From an uncultured Lachnospiraceae bacterium (GTDB lineage Bacteria; Bacillota_A; Clostridia; Lachnospirales; Lachnospiraceae): a DNA stretch of 64,000 bases. Shown here one piece after another: positions 35,279 through 43,907 of this stretch; positions within the stretch are counted from its first letter, which is position 1, and every line of letters starts with the position of its first letter. The DNA is taken from NCBI GenBank assembly GCA_947564305.1, contig CANOBT010000008.1, forward strand, positions 1 through 64,000. Reading direction: 5' to 3'. The notes under the pieces were generated by a model. That model ran no database searches, had not been told where the DNA came from, and saw nothing but the letters and a program-made list of their open reading frames with translations. Both the position numbers and the translations under genes were made by a program.

Positions 35279-36622
35279 ATGAAAAAGGCGGCTCTGCATA
35301 ATCTGGGATGCAAAGTAAATGCATATGAGACGGCGGCAATGCAGGAGATATTGGAGAAGGCGGGATATGAGATCATGCCTTTTGAGGAAGGGGCGGATAT
35401 CTATATTATTAATACTTGTACTGTGACCAATATTGCGGACCGCAAATCCAGACAAATGCTGCACCGTGCCAGAAAAATGAATCCGGATGCAGTGGTGGTG
35501 GCGTGTGGCTGCTATGTTCAGGCGCAGGAGGACAAGAATCATCCGGTGGACTCGTGTATTGACATTGTGATTGGAAACAACCAGAAAAAGGATTTGCTTC
35601 AGATATTGGAGCAATATGAGCAGGGAAAACAATCAAATCAACTGCGGCAAGTGATTGATATCAACCATACGGCGGAGTATGAGAATCTGCACCTGACTAA
35701 ACCGGGAGAGCATACGAGGGCGTATATTAAGGTACAAGATGGGTGTAACCAGTTCTGCTCTTACTGTATCATTCCTTTTGCACGTGGCAGGGTAAGAAGC
35801 AGAAAATTAGATAATGTAGTCGAAGAAGTAAAGAAACTGGCAGGAAACGGCTATCAGGAAGTAGTGCTGACAGGAATTCATTTGAGCTCCTACGGAGTGG
35901 ATTTTTTGAAAGCACCTCAAAGTCAGGAGCAGAACTCTGCTGCAGAGAACTGTCAGGAGGATCTTCTGTCCTTGATTCAGGCTGTCCATGAGGTGGATGG
36001 GATTTTACGGATTCGTCTCGGTTCTTTGGAACCACGGGCCATCACGGAGAGATTTGTCCGGGAAGTCTCTAAGCTCCCGAAGTTATGCCCCCATTTTCAT
36101 TTGTCGCTGCAGAGTGGATGTGATGCTACACTGAAACGGATGAATCGAAGATATACGACAGGAGAATATTATGAAAAATGCAGGCTGCTTCGGAAATATT
36201 TCGGGAATCCGGCATTGACAACAGATATTATCGTGGGATTTCCGGGGGAAACAGAAGAAGAGTTTGCCGCGTCTTTTGCTTTTGTGGATAAAGTGGATTT
36301 TTATGAGACACACATTTTTAAATACTCTAAGAGAGAGGGGACCCGGGCTGCGGTCATGGAGGGGCAGATTCCGGAAGCTGTGAAGGCCGAGAGAAGCCGA
36401 CAGATGATTGAACTTGGGAAGAGAAAGCAGGCTGATTATGAAAAAAGTTTCCTGGGAAAAGATGTGGAGGTTCTGGTGGAGGAGCGTATCATGATAGAAG
36501 GGAAGGCATATCAGACGGGCTACACAAAAGAGTATATGAAGATTGCATTAAAAGAGGAAGAAAATCTGCAGAATTGTATCCGGACAATTCGGATTGTCAA
36601 GGATTCACAAATTATTCATTGA
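35279..36622 (+). CDS. mtaB: tRNA (t6A37) methylthiotransferase MtaB
   Basis: Radical SAM enzyme making ms2t6A37 in tRNA, 447 residues. N-terminal UPF0004 domain with GCKVNAYETAAM and two further Cys (INTCTVTN, ACGCYVQ) for one cluster, the radical SAM CxxxCxxC in DGCNQFCSYCIIPFARGR, and a C-terminal TRAM region (KDVEVLVEE). These are the MtaB features (NTCTVTNIADRKSRQM). A GGAGATGGAG region precedes the ATG. It requires two 4Fe-4S clusters and an anaerobic or protected setting. Confidence 0.95.
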   Translation: MKKAALHNLGCKVNAYETAAMQEILEKAGYEIMPFEEGADIYIINTCTVTNIADRKSRQMLHRARKMNPDAVVVACGCYVQAQEDKNHPVDSCIDIVIGNNQKKDLLQILEQYEQGKQSNQLRQVIDINHTAEYENLHLTKPGEHTRAYIKVQDGCNQFCSYCIIPFARGRVRSRKLDNVVEEVKKLAGNGYQEVVLTGIHLSSYGVDFLKAPQSQEQNSAAENCQEDLLSLIQAVHEVDGILRIRLGSLEPRAITERFVREVSKLPKLCPHFHLSLQSGCDATLKRMNRRYTTGEYYEKCRLLRKYFGNPALTTDIIVGFPGETEEEFAASFAFVDKVDFYETHIFKYSKREGTRAAVMEGQIPEAVKAERSRQMIELGKRKQADYEKSFLGKDVEVLVEERIMIEGKAYQTGYTKEYMKIALKEEENLQNCIRTIRIVKDSQIIH

Positions 36623-36762
36623 ATTTTATGAAGACTTGTATTAAAATGATAATTAGAGTGTTTGCGCCTGTGTGCGAAATGTACAGTAGATGTACAGCTT
36701 AAATATACAAAAGTCAGTTTTTACAATACGAAAGAGAACAGAAGTGAAATGGAGGAAAAAAC

Positions 36763-37026
36763 ATGAGCGATTTAAGCAACACCCAGTTCTTTCAAGTAGA
36801 GCCGGGGCCACAGATTTCAGCAAGGGATATCCTGGAGATCGTGTATAAGGCATTGAAGGAAAAAGGATATAATCCGGTCAATCAGATTGTGGGTTATGTA
36901 ATGTCCGGGGATCCGACTTACATTACAAGCTTTAACGGGGCGAGAAGTCTTGTGATGAAAGTGGAACGTGACGAGCTGGTAGAAGAGCTTTTAAAAGCGT
37001 ATATTGCGCATAATTCCTGGGCATAA
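36763..37026 (+). CDS. ireB: IreB family regulatory phosphoprotein
   Basis: An 87-residue DUF965/IreB protein, the substrate of the PASTA kinase IreK in enterococci, where it affects cephalosporin tolerance. Family core KEKGYNPVNQIVGYVMSGDPTYI and ERDELVEELLKAYI is intact. The N-terminal Ser/Thr residues (SDLSNT) are where phosphorylation is expected. It is the first gene of the widely conserved ireB-ruvX-DUF1292 set. ATGGAGG precedes the ATG. Two TGTACAG repeats lie upstream at 36680-36686 and 36691-36697. Confidence 0.95.
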   Translation: MSDLSNTQFFQVEPGPQISARDILEIVYKALKEKGYNPVNQIVGYVMSGDPTYITSFNGARSLVMKVERDELVEELLKAYIAHNSWA

Positions 37027-37032
37027 TCAGTG

Positions 37033-37467
37033 ATGAGGATTATGGGACTGGACTTTGGGGCGAAGACGGTAGGCGTGGCGATAAGCGATGCCTTGCTGTT
37101 GACGGCTCAAGGAGTAGAGACGATAGAGAGAAAAGAGGAAAATAAGCTCCGCCGTACGTGTGCCAGAATTGAGGAATTGATTCGGGAATACGAGGTGGGG
37201 AAGATTGTGCTTGGCTTTCCAAAGCATATGAACAATGATATCGGTGAGCGTGCCCGGAAGTCTCTGGAATTTCAACAGATGCTTATGAGGCGGACAGGCT
37301 TAGAAGTAGTGATGTGGGATGAGCGTCTGACAACGGCAGCCGCTGAGCAGACGTTGATTGAGAGCCGGGTGAGAAGGGAAGACCGGAAGAAATATATTGA
37401 TAAAATTGCAGCAGTCTTTATTTTGCAGGGGTATTTGGATTCTTTGTCAAGACAGCAGGAAATATAA
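37033..37467 (+). CDS. ruvX: Holliday junction resolvase-like RuvX/YqgF
   Basis: RNase H-fold nuclease, 144 residues, linked to pre-16S rRNA 5'-end processing in E. coli and annotated as a putative resolvase. [18 protein letters not shown] carries the first catalytic Asp, VLGFPKHMN the Glu/Gly strand region, [12 protein letters not shown] the next acidic pair and [14 protein letters not shown] the last Asp. It follows ireB by six bases. The ATG at 37033 gives MRIMGLDFG as in orthologues; a GTG at 37030 is possible. Confidence 0.94.
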   Translation: MRIMGLDFGAKTVGVAISDALLLTAQGVETIERKEENKLRRTCARIEELIREYEVGKIVLGFPKHMNNDIGERARKSLEFQQMLMRRTGLEVVMWDERLTTAAAEQTLIESRVRREDRKKYIDKIAAVFILQGYLDSLSRQQEI

Positions 37468-37560
37468 AGTACAGTAAGAAAAATTTTCGGTTCATGCAAG
37501 CATAATAGCTCATGATAACAGGCGGCCTGCTGTGCAGATGGTAATATAAGGAGTAAGGAT

Positions 37561-37818
37561 ATGGAAAAGGTGGAGTTTTTTCTCGAAGATACGAATGAGA
37601 CTGTTGAATTTTGTGTATTGGAGCAGACAAAGATCAATGGCTCTACATATATACTGGTTACGGACCCAGAAGATGAGGATGTGTGTCTGATTCTAAAGGA
37701 TATGAATCATGAGGACGACCAGAACAGTGTTTATGAGATAGTGGAAGAGGACACAGAATTAGAAGCAGTTTCAAAGGTATTTGAAGAATTGTTGGAAGAT
37801 ACGGATATCAGAATGTAA
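37561..37818 (+). CDS. DUF1292 (YrzB-like) acidic protein
   Basis: An 85-residue, very acidic protein of the DUF1292 family. Core features: FFLEDTNETVEFCVLEQTKINGSTY-type sheet region and repeated acidic stretch DPEDEDVC, ending EELLEDTDIRM. Function is unknown, but the gene follows ireB and ruvX in most Firmicutes, as here. AAGGAGTAAGGAT precedes the ATG. Confidence 0.9.
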   Translation: MEKVEFFLEDTNETVEFCVLEQTKINGSTYILVTDPEDEDVCLILKDMNHEDDQNSVYEIVEEDTELEAVSKVFEELLEDTDIRM

Positions 37819-37987
37819 TTTTGAAGCAGAAAATGACAGGTCTTCGATTGTGAATGGCCGTTGGTTATAAAAATATTTATTGCCTGCCGCGGATAGAAGA
37901 GAGAATTATGAGCGGAGAATATCTGCGCGTGAGCAAAACAGTAATTATAAAAAGAATACATAATAAAAAAGATGGAGGTGCGGCTTT

Positions 37988-39652
37988 TTGAGAAAAGAGA
38001 ATATTGGAAAACTGCGTATCATTCCTCTTGGAGGATTGGAGCAGATTGGTATGAATATTACTGCCTTTGAATATGAAGACAGTATTATTGTGCTTGACTG
38101 TGGTCTGGCTTTTCCGGAGGATGATATGCTGGGGATTGACCTTGTCATACCGGATGTGACATATCTAAAGGACAATATTGAAAAGGTGAAGGGATTTGTG
38201 ATCACCCATGGGCATGAGGACCATATTGGCGCATTGCCGTATATATTAAAGGATATAAATGTTCCAATCTATACGACGAAGCTGACTATGGGTATTATAG
38301 ATAATAAGTTGAAGGAACACAATCTGCTGCGCACGACGAAGAGAAAGATTGTCCGTCATGGTCAGTCCATTAATCTGGGTCAGTTTCGGATTGAATTCAT
38401 TAAGACGAATCACAGTATACAGGATGCGTCAGCGCTTGCAATCTATTCCCCGGCAGGCACTGTGGTGCATACCGGAGATTTTAAAGTAGACTATACACCA
38501 GTGTTTGGGGACGCGATTGATCTGCAGCGTTTTGCAGAGATTGGCAAGAAAGGCGTATTGGCGCTGATGTCAGACAGCACCAATGCGGAGCGGAGAGGAT
38601 TTACACAGTCAGAGCGGACTGTGGGAATCACATTCGATCATATTTTTGCGGAACATCAGAATACCAGAATTATTATTGCAACCTTTGCCTCCAATGTGGA
38701 CCGTGTACAGCAGATTATTAATTCTGCTTATAAATATGGACGGAAGGTTGTCGTAGAAGGACGGAGCATGGTAAATATTATTTCCACTGCTTCAGAACTG
38801 GGATATCTGAATGTACCGGAGAGTACTTTGATTGAGATTGATGAGATGCGTAACTATCCTCCGGAGAAAATGGTTCTGATTACCACCGGGAGCCAGGGAG
38901 AATCCATGGCGGCATTGTCCCGTATGGCGGCGGATGTTCATAGAAAAGTGACGATACAGCCCAATGATACGATTATTTTCAGTTCGAATCCGATTCCGGG
39001 AAATGAGAAATCTGTTTCCCGTGTCATTAATGAACTTTCTGCAAAAGGGGCAAAGGTTATTTTCCAGGAGGCGCATGTCTCAGGACATGCATGTCAGGAG
39101 GAATTGAAGCTGATTTATTCCCTTGTAAAACCGAAATATGCGATTCCTGTACACGGTGAATATCGTCATCTGAAGGCGAATTCAGAGATTGCACTGTCCT
39201 TGGGAATCCCAAAGGAGAATGTGTTTATCATTCAGTCCGGTGATGTGTTGGAATTGACAGAGGAATCGGCGAAAGTGGTGGATAAGGTGCATACCGGGAC
39301 GATTCTCGTAGACGGTCTTGGTGTGGGCGACGTAGGTAATATTGTACTCCGCGACAGGCAGCATTTGGCAGAGGACGGAATCATCATTGTGGTTCTGACG
39401 TTAGAAAGGGGCACGAACCGGCTCCTGGCAGGACCGGATATTGTGTCTCGTGGGTTTGTGTACGTCAGGGAGTCAGAAGGGCTGATGGAAGAGGCCAGGC
39501 ATACGATATCCGAAAGTCTGGACAGATGTTTGTCGGGGCGACGGGCAGATTGGAATCGGATTAAAGTGGCGATTCGAGATACGATGAATGATTTCATCTG
39601 GAAGAAGACGAAGAGGAGGCCGATGATCATTCCGATTATCATGGATGTATGA
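37988..39652 (+). CDS. rnj: Ribonuclease J
   Basis: Metallo-beta-lactamase/beta-CASP endo- and 5'-exoribonuclease central to mRNA decay, 554 residues. IIPLGGLEQIGMN and the metal motif HGHEDHIGALPY, SDSTNAERRGFTQSE, the beta-CASP region with ATFASNVDRVQQI, VHGEYRHL, then the C-terminal domain. The start is TTG at 37988 with GGAGGTG eight bases before; no ATG is nearby. RNase J usually replaces RNase E in Firmicutes. Confidence 0.95.
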   Translation: MRKENIGKLRIIPLGGLEQIGMNITAFEYEDSIIVLDCGLAFPEDDMLGIDLVIPDVTYLKDNIEKVKGFVITHGHEDHIGALPYILKDINVPIYTTKLTMGIIDNKLKEHNLLRTTKRKIVRHGQSINLGQFRIEFIKTNHSIQDASALAIYSPAGTVVHTGDFKVDYTPVFGDAIDLQRFAEIGKKGVLALMSDSTNAERRGFTQSERTVGITFDHIFAEHQNTRIIIATFASNVDRVQQIINSAYKYGRKVVVEGRSMVNIISTASELGYLNVPESTLIEIDEMRNYPPEKMVLITTGSQGESMAALSRMAADVHRKVTIQPNDTIIFSSNPIPGNEKSVSRVINELSAKGAKVIFQEAHVSGHACQEELKLIYSLVKPKYAIPVHGEYRHLKANSEIALSLGIPKENVFIIQSGDVLELTEESAKVVDKVHTGTILVDGLGVGDVGNIVLRDRQHLAEDGIIIVVLTLERGTNRLLAGPDIVSRGFVYVRESEGLMEEARHTISESLDRCLSGRRADWNRIKVAIRDTMNDFIWKKTKRRPMIIPIIMDV

Positions 39653-39665
39653 GGAGGAAGCTGGG

Positions 39666-40328
39666 ATGATCGTGGATGAGAGAGCTGCCGCCTATATTCA
39701 GTCCTTAGAGACAGCGGAGTGCGAAGGACTGGAAGAGATTGAGAGGGAAGCGGTGGAGCAGAGAGTTCCGATTATCAGAAAGGAAACTCAAAGTTTCCTG
39801 AAAGTACTTCTATGTATGAAGAAGCCGAAAAAGATTTTGGAAATCGGGACCGGAGTGGGATTTTCCGCGCTGTTGATGAGTGAATATGTACCGGAAGACT
39901 GCTCCATTGTGACGATTGAAAATTATGAGAAAAGGATTCCGGCGGCCAGGGCAAACTTCGAGCGCATGGGTAAGGCGCGTCAGATTACTTTAGTTGAAGG
40001 AGATGCCCTGGGGGTGTTAAAAGAGTTAGATGACAGTTTTGATTTCATTTTTATGGATGCGGCAAAAGGGCAGTACATTCATTATCTGCCGGAGGTATTC
40101 CGTGTCTTGGAAGAGGAAGGAATCCTGCTCTCTGATAATGTGCTGCAGGGCGGGGATGTTCTGGAGTCCAGATTTGCGGTAGAACGCAGAGACAGGACGA
40201 TTCACGCCAGAATGCGGGAATATCTGTATGAATTGAAGCATCATGACAGGTTGATTACATCGATTCTTCCGTTGGGAGATGGTGTGGCGGTTAGTGTGAA
40301 GCGTTCATATATCAGAAAAGGAAGTTGA
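39666..40328 (+). CDS. trmR: tRNA 5-hydroxyuridine methyltransferase TrmR
   Basis: SAM-dependent O-methyltransferase (YrrM type), 220 residues, which turns ho5U34 into mo5U34 in tRNAs. EIGTGVGFSALLMSEY is the SAM site, FIFMDAAKGQYIHYLP carries the metal/catalytic Asp, SDNVLQGG follows. The ATG at 39666 has GGAGG seven bases before; the upstream ATG at 39645 would overlap the RNase J stop and lacks a site. It is paired with trhP, which makes its substrate. Confidence 0.9.
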   Translation: MIVDERAAAYIQSLETAECEGLEEIEREAVEQRVPIIRKETQSFLKVLLCMKKPKKILEIGTGVGFSALLMSEYVPEDCSIVTIENYEKRIPAARANFERMGKARQITLVEGDALGVLKELDDSFDFIFMDAAKGQYIHYLPEVFRVLEEEGILLSDNVLQGGDVLESRFAVERRDRTIHARMREYLYELKHHDRLITSILPLGDGVAVSVKRSYIRKGS

Positions 40329-40330
40329 GG

Positions 40331-41557
40331 ATGGCGAGGTATCCAGAATTATTAATTCCGGCGGGCAGCCTGGAAGTGCTAAAGACTGCGGTCATATTTG
40401 GGGCCGATGCGGTTTACATTGGCGGAGAGTCGTTTGGCCTGCGTGCGAAGGCGAAAAATTTTTCCATACAGGATATGAAGGAAGGAATTGCATTTGCACA
40501 TGATCATCAGGTGAAGGTCTATGTGACGGCGAATATTTTTGCACATAACGAGGACTTAGAAGGGGTTCGGACTTATTTGAAAGAATTAAAACAGATACGT
40601 CCGGATGGTTTGATTATTGCTGATCCAGGAATATTTGAGATTGCAGGAGAGATTTGTCCGGAGATAGAGAGACATATCAGTACCCAGGCTAATAATACCA
40701 ATTATGAGACCTATAAGTTTTGGCATAGGCTGGGAGCCAAGCGGGTCGTGGCGGCCAGAGAGCTTTCCTTGGAGGAATTGAAGGGGCTTCGGCAGAATAT
40801 ACCGGAGGATATGGAAATCGAGGCATTTATCCATGGCTCCATGTGTATTTCTTATTCCGGGAGATGTCTGCTGAGTAATTATTTTACCGGGAGAGACGCC
40901 AATCAGGGTTCCTGCACCCATCCATGCCGTTGGAAATATGCGGTTGTGGAGGAGACCAGGCCGGGAGAGTACATGCCGGTGTTTGAAAATGAGAGGGGAA
41001 CCTACATTTTTAATTCCAAAGACCTTTGCATGATAGGACATATTCCGGAATTGGTTGATGCAGGGATTGACAGCTTAAAGGTGGAGGGGCGCATGAAGAC
41101 TGCGCTGTATGTGGCCACTGTGGCGAGAACTTACCGGAAGGCATTGGATGATTACCGGGAAAGCCCGGAAAAATACCAGGCAAATATGTCCTGGTATCTG
41201 GAACAGATTGCAAGCTGTACTTACCGCCAGTTTACGACCGGATTCTTTTTCGGAAAGCCGGACGAGAATACTCAGATATACAATGAGAGTACTTATGTGA
41301 AGGATTATACGTATCTGGGAACCGTAGAGGATGATAAGGACGGCCTTTGCCGGATTGAGCAGCGGAATAAATTTTCTGTGGGAGAACAGATAGAGGTTAT
41401 GAAGCCGGATGGCAGAAATGTAGAGGTCAAGGTCGGCAGGATACTCAATGAAGAGGGAAGCGAGCAGGAAAGCGCGCCACATGCGAAGCAGGTGTTGTTT
41501 GTTGACCTCCAGGGGCAGGCGGAGAAATTTGATATATTAAGAAGAGCTGAGGTTTGA
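40331..41557 (+). CDS. trhP: U32 family tRNA hydroxylation protein TrhP
   Basis: A 408-residue U32 'peptidase' family protein, now known to take part in prephenate-dependent ho5U34 synthesis. ELLIPAGSLEVLKTAVIFGADAVYIGG at the N terminus; the U32 signature with Cys residues is EAFIHGSMCISYSGRCLLSNY and NQGSCTHPCRWKY, four Cys that suit an iron-sulfur cluster. Bacillus has two such genes (yrrN, yrrO) after trmR; only the YrrO-like one is here. The ATG at 40331 follows AAAAGGAAG. Confidence 0.9.
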   Translation: MARYPELLIPAGSLEVLKTAVIFGADAVYIGGESFGLRAKAKNFSIQDMKEGIAFAHDHQVKVYVTANIFAHNEDLEGVRTYLKELKQIRPDGLIIADPGIFEIAGEICPEIERHISTQANNTNYETYKFWHRLGAKRVVAARELSLEELKGLRQNIPEDMEIEAFIHGSMCISYSGRCLLSNYFTGRDANQGSCTHPCRWKYAVVEETRPGEYMPVFENERGTYIFNSKDLCMIGHIPELVDAGIDSLKVEGRMKTALYVATVARTYRKALDDYRESPEKYQANMSWYLEQIASCTYRQFTTGFFFGKPDENTQIYNESTYVKDYTYLGTVEDDKDGLCRIEQRNKFSVGEQIEVMKPDGRNVEVKVGRILNEEGSEQESAPHAKQVLFVDLQGQAEKFDILRRAEV

Positions 41558-41635
41558 CGATATATAATAGGTAGTGTAAAGTATTGTGTGAAAAAAGATG
41601 CGAGCGTTGATTATAAATAAGGAGAGGACAAGAAC

Positions 41636-42160
41636 ATGGAAAATCCAGTTGTTACATTTGAGATGGAAAACGGAGATATTATGAAGGCAGAACTTTATCC
41701 GGAGATTGCACCGAATACGGTTCGTAATTTTATATCTTTGGTAAAAAAGGGATATTATGATGGGTTGATTTTTCATCGGGTAATCAGTGGCTTTATGATT
41801 CAGGGCGGTTGTCCTGACGGTACAGGAATGGGGGGCCCTGGTTACAGTATTCGGGGCGAATTTTCGCAGAACGGTTTTGAAAATAATCTGGAGCATGATG
41901 CGGGTGTGCTGTCCATGGCGCGTGCGATGCATCCAGATTCAGCAGGCTCTCAGTTTTTTATCATGCATAAGAAATCACCACACTTGGACGGTGCATATGC
42001 AGCATTTGGGAAGATAACGGAAGGTATAGATGTGGTCAATGGGATTGCGGATACAGATACAGATTACCAGGACAGGCCGGTGGCTTTGCAAAGGATGAAG
42101 AAGGTGACAGTGGAGACGTTCGGGGAGGATTATCCGGAGCCGGAAATTTTAGGGGAATGA
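41636..42160 (+). CDS. Cyclophilin-type peptidyl-prolyl isomerase
   Basis: A 174-residue cytoplasmic cyclophilin that speeds prolyl bond isomerisation. Core motifs FHRVISGFMIQGGCPDGTGMGGPGY, with catalytic Arg, and SQFFIMHKKSPHLDGAYAAFGKI are intact. No signal peptide. ATAAGGAGAGG precedes the ATG. It follows trhP by 78 bases. Confidence 0.94.
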   Translation: MENPVVTFEMENGDIMKAELYPEIAPNTVRNFISLVKKGYYDGLIFHRVISGFMIQGGCPDGTGMGGPGYSIRGEFSQNGFENNLEHDAGVLSMARAMHPDSAGSQFFIMHKKSPHLDGAYAAFGKITEGIDVVNGIADTDTDYQDRPVALQRMKKVTVETFGEDYPEPEILGE

Positions 42161-42189
42161 GCAGTTTGTAACAGCCTGAAATATATTTT

Positions 42190-42224
42190 GGCCCCGGTTT
42201 CAAGCTTGTGGATAAACCGCGGCC
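42190..42224 (+). promoter_or_regulatory. Hairpin upstream of the nucleotidyltransferase gene
   Basis: GGCCCCGGTTT and AAACCGCGGCC pair around a 13-base loop with one C.C mismatch. No T-run, so terminator function is doubtful; it may mark the 3' end of the cyclophilin message after processing. Confidence 0.45.
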
Positions 42225-42264
42225 TTGCACGACGACAGAATATTAGACGCAGGGAGATGGAGAG

Positions 42265-43017
42265 ATGGATGCAATTATTCGGGCGAAATTGAGTGAGATA
42301 GAGCAAAAGGCGCATGTCAGAATCATATGGGCCGTGGAGACAGGAAGCAGGGCATGGGGCTTTGCTTCTCCGAACAGTGATTATGATGTTCGATTTGTTT
42401 ATATAAGAGAGAAGAAAGAATATCTTCGCTTGGAAGAAATCAGGGATTCTATAGATGTGCAGCAGGATGAAGTTTTGGATATTGAAGGCTGGGATTTGCG
42501 GCGGGTGCTTCGTATGGTCTATCGCTCAACACCGGAAGTGTACGAGTGGTTTTCGTCTCCTATTGTTTATCGTTCCACGCCGGAAGCCGTGGAACTCCAA
42601 ATGCTCCTTCCGGGATATTTCTCTGTGAAAAAGTGCGCACAGAACTATATCCATGCGGCCTCTGTGGATTATCGGACTTATTTTCAGGATGAAGAAGTCT
42701 GGCTTGTGAAGTACTTTTATGTACTTCGTCAGATGCTTCAGTCCAAATGGCTCTTGGAGGAAAAAAGAATGCCTCCGATGTTGTTTGAGGAGCTTGTCAG
42801 GCAGAAGCTTGAGGAAGAGTGGAAGGATTACATACTTGACCTTCTCCAAAAAAAGAGGAATTCATCAGAGTTAGGCAAGGCACAGAGAAACAAAAAGCTG
42901 ATTGAGTATATTGGCGGAAGCTTGAAGGAGATGGGACAGGAGGTCTTGTCTATCAAAGAAGAGGAGAGAAAATCGTGGGACAAGCTGAATCAGTATTTTT
43001 ACAGTGTCCTTTGGTGA
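42265..43017 (+). CDS. YcgL-like nucleotidyltransferase (DNA polymerase beta superfamily)
   Basis: A 250-residue protein of the COG3541/YcgL group. The nucleotidyltransferase core is GSRAWGFASPNSDYDVRFVY, i.e. GS followed by an Asp-x-Asp-type pair; the C-terminal half is helical and charged. The family is found in bacteria and phages, and its substrate is unknown. GGGAGATGGAGAG precedes the ATG. A strong terminator follows 40 bases after the stop, so it is the last plus-strand gene of the run. Confidence 0.82.
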   Translation: MDAIIRAKLSEIEQKAHVRIIWAVETGSRAWGFASPNSDYDVRFVYIREKKEYLRLEEIRDSIDVQQDEVLDIEGWDLRRVLRMVYRSTPEVYEWFSSPIVYRSTPEAVELQMLLPGYFSVKKCAQNYIHAASVDYRTYFQDEEVWLVKYFYVLRQMLQSKWLLEEKRMPPMLFEELVRQKLEEEWKDYILDLLQKKRNSSELGKAQRNKKLIEYIGGSLKEMGQEVLSIKEEERKSWDKLNQYFYSVLW

Positions 43018-43056
43018 TAAGGCCATAAAACAGAGTGAGAACATAGGAATCGTCAA

Positions 43057-43091
43057 AATACCCCGCAGCTAAGATTTTGCTGCGGGGTATT
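43057..43091. terminator. Terminator between convergent genes
   Basis: AATACCCCGCAGC and GCTGCGGGGTATT form a perfect 13-pair stem with a nine-base loop. T-richness at the ends is modest. It lies between the nucleotidyltransferase gene (+) and the cobalamin adenosyltransferase gene (-) and can serve both. Confidence 0.75.
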
Positions 43092-43146
43092 AATGCTTCA
43101 GATCCGGCGTAATGTGTCTTTGACGCATTAGGCTGGATTTATTGTT

Positions 43147-43695
43147 TTAGGATATTTCATTGGCTTCCTGTCGGAGCTTTTCCTCCATCAGAGCGGAAGC
43201 TTGGTAGTCGGCATAGCGCGCCGCTACATAGAGGTAATCAGATAAACGGTTGAGATATTGCATCGCTTTTGGATCTGCGCCGTAATTCAATTCTGCTTTA
43301 CGGAAACGCCGCTCTGCTCGTCTTGCGACTGCACGTGCCATATCGAGCCGTGCAGACTGTTCACAGCCGCCATACAGTACGGGTTCTTTCACTCTTGGAA
43401 ATAAATTTTCCATACGGCCAATGCCTTCTTCCAGTATCAGAGTCTCCTCTTTACTGAAACGATATTTTGGATTGCGCGGGTCAGCAATGCCGGACATCAT
43501 CTGCATGAGTTCCTGCTGCCGCCGGGCAAGATTATCATAAAGTGGTTTTTCGGCAATGACCTTTGCCAGCCCTATTGCACTGTTCAACTCATCGATGGTT
43601 CCAAGAAGTTCAATCCGGTCATCGGATTTTGAAACGCTGATCCCGTCCATAAGCGAGGTTCTTCCGTCATCTCCCTTTTTGGTGTAGATGCTCAT
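43147..43695 (-). CDS. PduO-type corrinoid adenosyltransferase
   Basis: Adenosylates cob(I)alamin or cobyrinic acid diamide with ATP to make the coenzyme B12 form, 182 residues. The ATP loop is YTKKGDDGRTSLMDG, followed by SKSDDRIELLGTIDELNSAIGLA, and the C-terminal RRAERRF and YLNRLSDYLYVAARY are family signatures. AAGGGGAAAT precedes the ATG. No other B12 genes are close. The leader upstream is long and structured, but does not match the cobalamin riboswitch. Confidence 0.93.
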   Translation of the reverse strand: MSIYTKKGDDGRTSLMDGISVSKSDDRIELLGTIDELNSAIGLAKVIAEKPLYDNLARRQQELMQMMSGIADPRNPKYRFSKEETLILEEGIGRMENLFPRVKEPVLYGGCEQSARLDMARAVARRAERRFRKAELNYGADPKAMQYLNRLSDYLYVAARYADYQASALMEEKLRQEANEIS

Positions 43696-43769
43696 AATAA
43701 TTTCCCCTTAACAGTACTTTTTACAATTATAAATCAGACAGCGTTTCTTCCTGCTGTCTGGCCGAAAGT

Positions 43770-43853
43770 CTAAAATGCACACTGCCATATATAACACGGG
43801 CCGTAGGCATAGGCCCGATTACCGGCGGTGGCTATAAAGTTTTCATAGTTCAT
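43770..43853 (-). CDS. Possible 27-residue leader peptide
   Basis: A short ORF between a minus-strand promoter and the adenosyltransferase gene, with a G-rich AAGGGGGG just before its ATG. It begins MNYENFIATAGNR and ends GPCYIWQCAF: aromatic-rich, two Cys, one Trp. The sequence coding it folds: CGGGCC/GGCCCG at 43797-43817. Downstream a second perfect hairpin, CAGACAGC/GCTGTCTG (43735-43760), precedes the adenosyltransferase ribosome site. This could be a translated leader controlling attenuation, a small secreted or modified peptide, or chance. Confidence 0.35.
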   Translation of the reverse strand: MNYENFIATAGNRAYAYGPCYIWQCAF

Positions 43854-43879
43854 CAGCCCCCCTTAATTCCTAGTTATAG

Positions 43880-43907
43880 TTTATATGATCCCGACAGATT
43901 CATGCAA
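43880..43907 (-). promoter_or_regulatory. Putative promoter of the adenosyltransferase leader
   Basis: On the minus strand TTGCAT (43907-43902), a 16-base spacer and TATAAA (43885-43880). This would start transcripts near 43873, giving a leader of about 180 bases that includes the short ORF. An inverted repeat CCGAC/GTCGG brackets the -35. The rest of the gap to 44175 on the plus strand is AT-rich and shows no convincing gene. Confidence 0.45.

Noticed and set aside
43696..43907. Cobalamin or cyclic di-GMP riboswitch before the adenosyltransferase
   Set aside because: No B12 box (CC-rich AGCCAGGAGACC-like) and no conserved core of either cyclic di-GMP class could be found.
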